The notes below the pieces were generated by a model that saw only the letters and a list, made by a program, of their open reading frames with translations, made no database searches and had not been told where the DNA came from. Both the position numbers and the translations under genes were made by a program. A stretch of DNA of 6,459 nucleotides from Mycoplasmatota bacterium (GTDB lineage Bacteria; Bacillota_I; Bacilli_A; RF39; UBA660): the NCBI GenBank assembly GCA_012840755.1, contig DUWA01000131.1, positions 1 through 6,459 of the forward strand. The letters run 5' to 3'. The stretch's first letter is position 1; each line of letters begins with the position of its first letter. This document shows positions 1 through 5,190 of the stretch, in pieces.

Positions 1-258
1 CTAATTAATATAAAAAACAATTATTTTTTAAAAAATCCACAATTGATATACGATGATAAAATTAAAAAATTAAATAATCTAATTGAAAAACTTGAGATAA
101 TTAATCCTATTGGAGTTTTAAAAAGAGGTTATTCACTTACATATAAAGATAAAAAGCTTATTAAGAGTATCAATGATATTAACATTAATGATAATTTAAT
201 AATAAAATTAAATGATGGAAGTATTAATGTTAATGTTATGAGTTTAATGGAGGAATAG
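1..258 (+). CDS. xseA: Exonuclease VII large subunit, C-terminal end (partial)
   Basis: The reading frame is open from the first base and ends at TAG 256-258, giving the last 85 residues of a protein that begins outside the window. Exonuclease VII degrades single-stranded DNA to oligonucleotides in the cytoplasm; XseA carries the catalytic part and binds several XseB chains. What is visible is the end of the helical region, then the family's hallmark tail: INPIGVLKRGYS (about residues 34-45), a K-x-IKSINDI segment and an IKLNDGSINVNV strand, matching the family pattern 'PLxVLxRGYS...I.S...l..GD.i.I.l.DG'. A TTG at 43 is only an internal leucine codon, not a start. The stop lies one base before the xseB ATG, and the xseB Shine-Dalgarno sequence sits inside the last xseA codons, so the two are co-transcribed and probably translationally coupled. 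The assignment is firm although the catalytic part is not visible. Confidence 0.9.
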   Translation, partial: LINIKNNYFLKNPQLIYDDKIKKLNNLIEKLEIINPIGVLKRGYSLTYKDKKLIKSINDININDNLIIKLNDGSINVNVMSLMEE

Positions 259-259
259 A

Positions 260-490
260 ATGGAAAAAAAAGAAAAAAAATTTGAAGAAAAAATAATTGA
301 ACTTGAAGAAATAATTAAACATTTAGAAAATGGCGATATTGATTTAGAAGATTCAATATCAAAATATACAAAAGCAATGAATCTTATTAAAGAATGTGAT
401 GAACAATTAAAAAATATTGAAGAAAAAATTAGTAAAATAGTAATGGAAGATGGATCTTTAAAAGAATTTGATGTAAATGAAACTGCGTAA
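260..490 (+). CDS. xseB: Exonuclease VII small subunit
   Basis: This 76-residue, highly charged helical protein matches the usual size (about 60-85) and pattern of XseB: KFEEKIIELEEIIKHLENGD (7-26), then LEDSISKYTKAMNLI and a final Lys/Glu-rich helix. The 'LE.GDI.LE.SI..Y..' signature is diagnostic of the family. XseB forms a helical hairpin that binds the coiled-coil part of XseA and is needed for exonuclease VII activity on single-stranded DNA. The start ATG at 260 is preceded by GGAGG at 249-253 with a 6-base spacer, and this ribosome site lies within the end of xseA. The stop TAA at 488-490 falls in the loop of the downstream terminator, so the last codons double as the terminator's 5' arm. 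The usual Bacillus neighbour ispA is absent; spoIVB follows instead. Confidence 0.93.
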   Translation: MEKKEKKFEEKIIELEEIIKHLENGDIDLEDSISKYTKAMNLIKECDEQLKNIEEKISKIVMEDGSLKEFDVNETA

Positions 491-505
491 TTTCGTAGTT
501 TTTTT
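481..505 (+). terminator. Intrinsic terminator of xseA-xseB, overlapping the xseB stop
   Basis: AACTGCG (481-487) pairs with CGTAGTT (494-500), including one G-T wobble, around a 6-base loop (488-493), and a run of Ts continues to 505. The xseB stop codon TAA is in the loop, so the hairpin overlaps the coding region. Confidence 0.75.
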
Positions 506-534
506 AAATATTAAATGAATATATAACCATAATA
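505..534 (+). promoter_or_regulatory. Candidate sigma-G-type promoter of spoIVB
   Basis: TAAATA (505-510) and CATAATA (528-534) are separated by 17 bases. The -10 fits the sigma-G pattern CATnnTA, and the -35 differs from TGAATA at one base. The predicted start near 540 leaves a leader of about 25 bases. In Bacillus subtilis spoIVB is transcribed in the forespore by sigma-G, which fits, but in AT-rich DNA such matches arise by chance. No better sigma-A promoter was found here. Confidence 0.35.
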
Positions 535-565
535 ATATTGTAGTCTGTTATGAAGGAGTGATAAA

Positions 566-1552
566 ATGTTTTTTAAAAAAATTAAAAAAACATTAATCAT
601 CATGCTTCTTTCTATTATTATACCAACAACTGCTTTGGCATATTCAGACTACATTATTGCTGGTGGTGAAAGTGTTGGGATACAACTAAATACTAAAGGT
701 GTATTAGTAGCAGGAATTTACGAAATAAATAGTACTTATCCTGCTATTGACGCTGGTATTAAAGTAGGTGATATGATTGTATCAATTGATAACAATAAAG
801 TTGAAACAATTGAGCAATTAGCATCATATATTAATAACAGATCTGACAGTACTATAAAAATTGGTTATATTAGAAATTCAATATTAAGTCATACTAATCT
901 TAAACTGTATAAAGATAATAATAACGTATATAAAACTGGGCTTTATGTAAAAGATACTGTTACTGGTGTAGGAACTTTAACATTTATTGATCCTAACACT
1001 AAAATTTTTGGTGCATTAGGACACGAAATTGTTGATCGAAATACAGGAAAGGTTTTAGAAATTAAAGAAGGGAAAATATATAATTCATCTATAACTGGAA
1101 TAGAACCAAGTACTGATGGTGCTCCAGGTGAAAAAAATGCTAGATTTTATACTGATGAAGTAAACGGTAAAGTAAATAAAAATACACAACAAGGAATTTT
1201 CGGAAACTATACTAATCAAATTCCGAACAAAAAGCTTTATAAAGTAGCAAAATATGCTGATATTAAAAAAGGTAGTGCTAAAATAATGACTGTATTGAAT
1301 GACACAGATGTAGAAACATATGATATAAATATAATTAGTTTAAATAATACTGGAAAAACAAAGAATATACTGTTTGAAATAACAGATCAAAAACTTCTAA
1401 GTATAACTAATGGTATAGTACAAGGAATGTCAGGTTCACCAATTATTCAAAATGATTATATAATTGGTGCTGTAACCCATGTAGTTATTGATAACCCAGC
1501 AAAAGGATATGGTATAATTATAACAAATATGTTAGAAGAAGCAGAAAGCTAA
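566..1552 (+). CDS. spoIVB: SpoIVB forespore signalling serine protease (S55)
   Basis: This 328-residue protein has a hydrophobic N-terminus (about 9-25, ending in TALA, a possible signal peptidase site or membrane anchor), a PDZ domain (about 35-115, with the AGIKVGDMIVSIDN core) and an S55 peptidase domain. The catalytic triad is intact: His153 in GALGHE, Asp274 in ITDQKLL and Ser289 in GMSGSP. The Asp-Ser spacing of 15 equals that of B. subtilis Asp363-Ser378. SpoIVB is secreted from the forespore into the intermembrane space, where it cleaves SpoIVFA and so releases SpoIVFB to activate pro-sigma-K in the mother cell. It is shorter than the B. subtilis protein (about 426 residues), mostly before the PDZ domain. 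The start is set by AAGGAG (553-558) seven bases before ATG. It lies alone between two terminators, and no spo0A follows, unlike in Bacillus and Clostridium. Confidence 0.93.
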   Translation: MFFKKIKKTLIIMLLSIIIPTTALAYSDYIIAGGESVGIQLNTKGVLVAGIYEINSTYPAIDAGIKVGDMIVSIDNNKVETIEQLASYINNRSDSTIKIGYIRNSILSHTNLKLYKDNNNVYKTGLYVKDTVTGVGTLTFIDPNTKIFGALGHEIVDRNTGKVLEIKEGKIYNSSITGIEPSTDGAPGEKNARFYTDEVNGKVNKNTQQGIFGNYTNQIPNKKLYKVAKYADIKKGSAKIMTVLNDTDVETYDINIISLNNTGKTKNILFEITDQKLLSITNGIVQGMSGSPIIQNDYIIGAVTHVVIDNPAKGYGIIITNMLEEAES

Positions 1553-1581
1553 GAGAGTGATTTTTTTCACTCTTTTAGTTT
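1546..1581 (+). terminator. Intrinsic terminator of spoIVB
   Basis: CTAAGAGAGTGA (1549-1560) pairs with TCACTCTTTTAG (1567-1578) as a 12-bp stem with one G-T wobble and a T6 loop; flanking A/T pairs extend it to about 1546-1581. The spoIVB stop codon (1550-1552) is inside the 5' arm. The U-rich stretch lies mainly in the 3' arm and the bases just after it. Confidence 0.7.
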
Positions 1582-1619
1582 GTTATTATAACTTTAAAAT
1601 ATAAAAATGGATATAACAA

Positions 1620-1648
1620 TGGACTAATAAAATATAATATTGTATAAT
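1620..1648 (+). promoter_or_regulatory. Sigma-A-type promoter of proS
   Basis: TGGACT (1620-1625, 4 of 6 to TTGACA), a 17-base spacer and a perfect TATAAT (1643-1648) predict a start near 1655 and a leader of about 28 bases. That leader is too short for a T-box, and no T-box motif (AGGGTGG type) is present, so tRNA-sensing control is not supported. Confidence 0.55.
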
Positions 1649-1682
1649 TGTATATACTTAGGTTATTATAAGGAGATGTAAT

Positions 1683-3107
1683 ATGAAGAATAAAGCTATA
1701 ACAAGTAGAGATTTAGATTTTGCGAAATGGTATACAGATGTTGTTAAAGCAGCAAAATTAGTTGAGTATTCAAACGTTAAAGGTTGTATGGTATTTGAAC
1801 CGAATGGATATGCAATATGGGAAAATATTCAAACTACGTTAGATAAAATGTTTAAACAAACAGGACACAAGAATGTATATATGCCTTTATTGATTCCAGA
1901 AAATTTATTAAAAAAAGAAGCAGAACTGATAGAAGGTTTTGCTCCAGAGGTTGCTTGGGTTACAATAGGTGGTCAAAAGAATCTTGAGGAAAGAATGTGT
2001 ATAAGACCTACTAGTGAAACTCTATTTAGTGATTATTACAGTTCAGTAGTAAAATCGTATCGTGATTTACCGCTAAAATATAATCAATGGTGTAATGTAA
2101 TGCGTTGGGAAAAAGAAACGAGACCATTTTTACGTAGTCGTGAGTTTTTGTGGCAAGAAGGCCATACAGTTCATGAAACGTCAAAAGAGGCGGAAGAAGA
2201 AACAAGATTGATGTTAGAAATATATAAAGATTTTTTTGAAAACTATTTAGCAATTCCTGTTTTAACTGGTAAAAAAACAGAAAAAGAAAAGTTTGCAGGT
2301 GCTGAATATACATTAACAATTGAAGCATTAATGTATAATGGTGTTTCATTACAATCAGGAACAAGTCATTATTTTGGCCAAAAATTTTCAAAAGCGTATG
2401 ATATTAAGTTTTTAAATAGAAATAATGAACTTGAATATGCATACCAAACATCGTGGGGAGTAACAACTAGAATGATAGGAGCATTAATTATGGTTCATAG
2501 TGACGATAATGGTTTAGTATTACCACCAAAGATTGCTCCTACACAAATATCGATTATTCCAATAGGGAATAATGAAAATGTAATAAATAAAGCAAATGAA
2601 ATTAATAATATACTTATTAACGCAGGATATATTACAAATTTGGACATGAGTGATAAATCGCCAGGTTTTAAATTTGCTGAAGCAGAAGTCAATGGAGTTC
2701 CTGTTAGAATTGAACTAGGTTCTAGGGATATTGAAAATAATGTAATTACTATAGCAAGAAGAGATACAAGAGAAAAAAATACTATTTCTATTGATGAAGA
2801 TATTGTTAAATATATAAATAGTCTTATGAATGAAATTCAAAATAATTTGTTTGAAACGGCAAAAAAAAGAATGAATGAAAAAACATTCACTGCAAAAAAC
2901 TTAGATGAAATAGAAAAGATTATGAATACGCAACCAGGCTTTATTAAAGGTGATTGGTGTGGTGATGAGAATTGTGAATTAAAAGTCAAAGAAATTAGAG
3001 GAACAAAATCAAGATGTATTTTAGAAAACGAAAAACCAATTTATGGAAAATGCGTAGTTTGTGAAAAAGAAGCTAAACATTTAGTTGTTTGGGGAATTCA
3101 ATATTAA
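1683..3107 (+). CDS. proS: Prolyl-tRNA synthetase, short (editing-domain-less) type
   Basis: This 474-residue class II synthetase charges tRNA-Pro with proline in the cytoplasm. Motif 1 covers the segment around GYAIWENIQ (42-50) to YMPLLIPE. RPTSET (108-113) and motif 2 (RWEKETRPFLRSREFLWQEG, 141-160) follow. TSWGVTTRMIGALI and SDDNGLVLPPKIAP (273-286) make up motif 3. An anticodon-binding domain (about 288-390) is followed by a C-terminal domain with candidate zinc ligands Cys426, Cys431, Cys457 and Cys460, and the chain ends in an aromatic residue (Tyr474), as is typical of this form. The length and C-terminal domain identify the archaeal/eukaryotic-like short ProRS; the INS editing domain of the roughly 570-residue bacterial form is absent. 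The start is supported by AAGGAG at 1670-1675, seven bases before ATG. The gene has its own promoter and terminator. Arginine codon CGT is concentrated around motif 2, while AGA dominates elsewhere. Confidence 0.96.
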   Translation: MKNKAITSRDLDFAKWYTDVVKAAKLVEYSNVKGCMVFEPNGYAIWENIQTTLDKMFKQTGHKNVYMPLLIPENLLKKEAELIEGFAPEVAWVTIGGQKNLEERMCIRPTSETLFSDYYSSVVKSYRDLPLKYNQWCNVMRWEKETRPFLRSREFLWQEGHTVHETSKEAEEETRLMLEIYKDFFENYLAIPVLTGKKTEKEKFAGAEYTLTIEALMYNGVSLQSGTSHYFGQKFSKAYDIKFLNRNNELEYAYQTSWGVTTRMIGALIMVHSDDNGLVLPPKIAPTQISIIPIGNNENVINKANEINNILINAGYITNLDMSDKSPGFKFAEAEVNGVPVRIELGSRDIENNVITIARRDTREKNTISIDEDIVKYINSLMNEIQNNLFETAKKRMNEKTFTAKNLDEIEKIMNTQPGFIKGDWCGDENCELKVKEIRGTKSRCILENEKPIYGKCVVCEKEAKHLVVWGIQY

Positions 3108-3135
3108 AAATCTATATAACTATAGATTTTTTTTT
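3106..3135 (+). terminator. Intrinsic terminator of proS
   Basis: AAAAATCTATA (3106-3116) is perfectly complementary to TATAGATTTTT (3121-3131) around a TAAC loop, and the T run continues to 3135. The 5' arm begins with the last two bases of the proS stop codon. The A-run at the front could make it work weakly from the other strand as well. Confidence 0.85.
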
Positions 3136-3138
3136 AAT

Positions 3139-3167
3139 AAAAAAAAAGACCTAAGTATTATCTTAGG
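3139..3167 (-). terminator. Intrinsic terminator of the minus-strand small gene
   Basis: CCTAAG (3150-3155) and CTTAGG (3162-3167) form a 6-bp stem with a 6-base loop. Read on the minus strand, it is followed by TCT and a run of nine Ts (the A-run at 3139-3147). This orientation fits only a minus-strand transcript and supports the small gene at 3158-3244. The gene's stop codon lies in the loop. Confidence 0.75.
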
Positions 3168-3244
3168 AAAATTGATGCTAATATTGAAGCTACCATAATA
3201 AATAACATAAAATAAGCAACTGCCTTTTGAACTTTTTTATTCAT
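3158..3244 (-). CDS. Small single-pass membrane protein, Prli42-like
   Basis: This 28-residue reading frame is visible only on the minus strand. It starts MNKKVQKAVAYFMLF, continues as one hydrophobic segment (about residues 8-27) and ends in FLR. A strong ribosome site, GAGGTG (minus strand 3255-3250), lies 5 bases before ATG, and the frame ends in a dedicated minus-strand terminator, so it is very probably a real gene. The arrangement of a short basic NKKVxK head, then an aromatic residue and ML, then one helix resembles the tiny Bacillota stressosome-anchor protein Prli42 (31 residues in Listeria), and less closely the DUF4044 family. In Listeria, Prli42 tethers the stressosome to the membrane. 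That function cannot be shown here, and no sigB or rsb genes are in view. It is convergent with proS and divergent from spoIIM. The family assignment is from remembered patterns; the coding call is stronger than the name. Confidence 0.72.
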   Translation of the reverse strand: MNKKVQKAVAYFMLFIMVASILASIFLR

Positions 3245-3263
3245 TTTATCACCTCATATATCA

Positions 3264-3269
3264 ATTATA
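3264..3269 (-). promoter_or_regulatory. Possible -10 box for the minus-strand small gene
   Basis: A perfect TATAAT reads on the minus strand at 3269-3264, upstream of the ribosome site, with no recognisable -35 at 15-18 bases. In such AT-rich sequence this is only suggestive. Confidence 0.35.
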
Positions 3270-3279
3270 ATACTTTTTA

Positions 3280-3308
3280 ATGAAAAAAGGAATAATTTAC
3301 AATATAAT
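3280..3308 (+). promoter_or_regulatory. Possible promoter of spoIIM
   Basis: ATGAAA (3280-3285, 4 of 6 to TTGACA) and a perfect TATAAT (3303-3308) are 17 bases apart and would leave a leader of about 20 bases. An overlapping TTTACAAT (3296-3303) matches 6 of 8 bases of the sigma-E -10 (CATACAAT), but no good sigma-E -35 was found. SpoIIM is sigma-E controlled in B. subtilis, so which factor acts here is unresolved. Confidence 0.35.
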
Positions 3309-3333
3309 TAATATTATTAACTGAGGTGAAATA

Positions 3334-3963
3334 ATGAAAAAAGCATTGGACAAGTTAAAATCACTCTTTAGTTGTAATAAAAACATATTAATTTTTGTAT
3401 TTGTAATTTCACTAATCGGTATAATATTTGGAGCATTATTTAATATTCTAATAAACGAAAGTGATAAAAAACTAGTTGTTGAGCAAATAAATGAATATAT
3501 AAATAATATATCTACTAACAAATTAAATTATTTAGATTCATTTAAAAGTGCTTTAATATCTAATTTGATTTATTATACACTAATATGGATCTTAGGAATT
3601 TCAATAATTGGTGTTCCTTTAGTAGTAATGATGGCTTTCTTGAAAAATTTCATAATAGGTTTTTCAATTGGTAGTTTTATTTTAACATATAATATAAAGG
3701 GTGCATTGTTATCAATAGTATATATATTTCCACATTATGTTATAAATGTAATATTATTAATATATTTAACTGTTTTTTCAATTATGTTTTCGTTTAAACT
3801 AATTGGCAGTATTATGACCAAAAATAGTATAAATTTTAGATCTTCTATGAAAAAGTATTCGTATATTTTATTAGCAACCATAATAATAATTTTGTTTACC
3901 ACAATAATGGAGGTATTTATTACTCCGAATATACTTAAACTTATGTCTTTTTTAACTAAATAA
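3334..3963 (+). CDS. spoIIM: Stage II sporulation protein M (engulfment)
   Basis: This 209-residue integral membrane protein is close to the B. subtilis SpoIIM length (about 214). Hydrophobic segments lie near 17-40, 76-101, 104-118, 124-155 and 175-199, and a polar loop at 41-72 follows the first. Recognisable features are the IIGVPLVVMMAFLKNFIIGFS block (91-111), then IKGALLSIVYIFPHYV (121-136), in which a proline follows an aromatic stretch as in the family's 'KG.L......P.N' region. In the mother cell SpoIIM recruits SpoIIP and SpoIID; this DMP complex remodels septal peptidoglycan so that the mother cell membrane can engulf the forespore. The start is supported by GAGGTG (3323-3328) five bases before ATG. 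The family (Pfam SpoIIM) also occurs in non-sporulating bacteria, but the nearby spoIVB favours a sporulation role. It is divergent from the Prli42-like gene and followed by a hairpin. Confidence 0.85.
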   Translation: MKKALDKLKSLFSCNKNILIFVFVISLIGIIFGALFNILINESDKKLVVEQINEYINNISTNKLNYLDSFKSALISNLIYYTLIWILGISIIGVPLVVMMAFLKNFIIGFSIGSFILTYNIKGALLSIVYIFPHYVINVILLIYLTVFSIMFSFKLIGSIMTKNSINFRSSMKKYSYILLATIIIILFTTIMEVFITPNILKLMSFLTK

Positions 3964-3970
3964 TTTATTT

Positions 3971-4013
3971 AATCATCTAAATAATATGATATAATTAATT
4001 AGGTGATTTTTTT
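3971..4013 (+). terminator. Hairpin plus T7, probable spoIIM terminator overlapping the mnmA RBS
   Basis: AATCATCTAA (3971-3980) pairs with TTAGGTGATT (3999-4008) as a 10-bp stem with one T-G wobble and an 18-base loop, and Ts run to 4013, directly before the mnmA ATG. The 3' arm holds the mnmA ribosome site AGGTGA (4001-4006). The large loop weakens it as a terminator, but the T-run placement is typical. Confidence 0.55.
3987..3995 (+). promoter_or_regulatory. Extended -10 promoter of mnmA
   Basis: TGATATAAT is a perfect extended -10 (TGnTATAAT) lying in the loop of the preceding hairpin; no good -35 is present, which extended -10 promoters tolerate. The predicted start is about 4001-4002, so the mRNA would begin at or within the Shine-Dalgarno sequence, with a leader of only about 12 bases. 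Confidence 0.55.
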
Positions 4014-5120
4014 ATGAAAAAAGTTGTATTAGGAATGAGTGGGGGAGTAGACAGTAGCGTTGCTGCTATTTTACTTCAAAAACAGGGATATGAAGTAATC
4101 GGACTATTTATGCGTAATTGGGATAGCACCTTGAATAATGATTTTTTAGGTAATCCTGATATAAATAATAATATATGTCCACAAGAACAAGACTATAACG
4201 ATGCTTTAGAAGTTTGTAATAAATTAGGAATAGTATTACATAGAATAGATTTTGTAAAAGAATATTGGGATTATGTTTTTACATATTTTTTAGAAGAATT
4301 AAAAAACGGAAGAACTCCTAATCCGGATATTATGTGTAATAAATATATTAAATTTGATATGTTTGTAAAAGAAGCAAAAAAATTAGGTGCTGATTTTATT
4401 GCAACTGGACACTATGCAAGAATTGAAAACGGTAGATTATTAAAAGGAATAGATAAAAATAAAGACCAAACATATTTCTTATCTCAATTATCTAAAGAAC
4501 AACTTAAAAATGTTTTATTTCCAGTTGGTGATATAGAAAAAAACGAAGTAAGAAAATTAGCGTTAGAATATAATTTAATCACTGCTAGAAAAAAAGACTC
4601 AACGGGAATTTGTTTTATTGGAGAAAGGAATTTTACTAATTTTTTAAAAAATTATTTACCAAATATACCAGGAAAGATAATTAATATTGAAACTAACGAA
4701 GAAGTTGGTGAGCACATTGGACTAATGTATTATACAATTGGTCAGAGAAAAGGTTTAAATTTAGGAGGTAATTTAGATAGAATATTTGTGGTTGGAAAAA
4801 ATATAGAAAAAAACATACTATACATAGCACATGGAGATAATAACGAATACCTATTATCAGATGAGGCAGTTATTGAACAGGTTAATTGGTTAAGTGATAT
4901 AAAACCAAATGAATGTTTTGCAAAATTTAGATATAGACAACCAGATAATAAAGTTAGTATTCAATATTTAGAAGATGGAAATATTTTAGTTAAATATTCT
5001 CAGAAAATCAAATCAGTTACTCCTGGTCAAGCTTGTGTATTTTATATAGACGACGAATGTCTTGGAGGCGGAATTATCAAAGAGGTAAGAAAAAACAATC
5101 AAAGGTTATGGTATTTATAA
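4014..5120 (+). CDS. mnmA: tRNA-specific 2-thiouridylase MnmA
   Basis: This 368-residue cytoplasmic enzyme adds sulfur to uridine 34 (s2U34) in the anticodons of tRNA-Lys, -Glu and -Gln, using ATP and a persulfide relay from a cysteine desulfurase. The N-terminal PP-loop ATPase motif SGGVDSS is at residues 9-15. Asp105 and the catalytic Cys108 lie in NPDIMCNKYIKF (E. coli Asp99 and Cys102). The second catalytic cysteine is Cys200 in DSTGICFIGERNF (E. coli Cys199). IGQRKGLNLGG (242-252) starts the central barrel domain, and TPGQACVFY (336-344) lies in the C-terminal barrel. The length is normal for the family and all key residues are present. The start is fixed by the M-KKVVLGMSGG context and AGGTGA seven bases upstream. 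No desulfurase gene is adjacent. No terminator was found after it: the HTH gene's promoter begins about 20 bases past the stop. Confidence 0.97.
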   Translation: MKKVVLGMSGGVDSSVAAILLQKQGYEVIGLFMRNWDSTLNNDFLGNPDINNNICPQEQDYNDALEVCNKLGIVLHRIDFVKEYWDYVFTYFLEELKNGRTPNPDIMCNKYIKFDMFVKEAKKLGADFIATGHYARIENGRLLKGIDKNKDQTYFLSQLSKEQLKNVLFPVGDIEKNEVRKLALEYNLITARKKDSTGICFIGERNFTNFLKNYLPNIPGKIINIETNEEVGEHIGLMYYTIGQRKGLNLGGNLDRIFVVGKNIEKNILYIAHGDNNEYLLSDEAVIEQVNWLSDIKPNECFAKFRYRQPDNKVSIQYLEDGNILVKYSQKIKSVTPGQACVFYIDDECLGGGIIKEVRKNNQRLWYL

Positions 5121-5131
5121 TCAAATACAAA

Positions 5132-5169
5132 CACTTTACACTTGACATTTGACATGAAAGTGATAAAAT
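5132..5169 (+). promoter_or_regulatory. Promoter and probable operator of the HTH gene
   Basis: A consensus TTGACA (5142-5147), a 16-base spacer and TAAAAT (5164-5169) preceded by TGA (extended -10) make the strongest promoter in the window. The 7-mer TTGACAT is tandemly duplicated (5142-5148, 5149-5155). CACTTT (5132-5137) and AAAGTG (5157-5162) form an inverted repeat, 19 bases apart, bracketing the -35 region. ACACTT also occurs twice (5131-5136, 5138-5143). The start predicted near 5173-5176 lies at the ribosome site, giving a leader of about 15-18 bases. The repeats suggest repressor binding, possibly autoregulation; this is inference. Confidence 0.65.
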
Positions 5170-5190
5170 GGTAATAGGAGGTTTTAGAGT

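Noticed and set aside
43..45. TTG as a start codon for a 71-residue protein
   Set aside because: The frame is open upstream to base 1 and the product is the conserved tail of XseA, so TTG is an internal leucine codon.
1579..1682. T-box or other riboswitch ahead of proS
   Set aside because: The spacer is about 100 bases, with a promoter starting the mRNA near 1655; no T-box sequence, specifier stem or antiterminator is visible.
2026..2391. 121-codon open frame on the minus strand
   Set aside because: It lies wholly inside proS on the opposite strand, over conserved synthetase motifs, with no convincing ribosome site and low-complexity Leu/Phe content.
2495..2692. 65-codon minus-strand frame
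   Set aside because: It is antisense to the motif 3 and anticodon-binding region of proS; its hydrophobicity comes from the complement of Lys/Asn-rich codons.
3253..3303. Sigma-E promoter for spoIIM
   Set aside because: CTCATATA resembles a -35 and TTTACAAT a -10, but they are not at the required 13-15 base spacing, so no complete sigma-E site can be claimed.
3297..3521. 74-codon minus-strand frame
   Set aside because: It is antisense to the start of spoIIM and its promoter, with no ribosome site of its own; spoIIM is the well-supported gene.
5121..5190. CACTTT/AAAGTG as a terminator for mnmA
   Set aside because: The stem is 6 bp with a 19-base loop and no following T-run; it fits better as part of the HTH promoter region.
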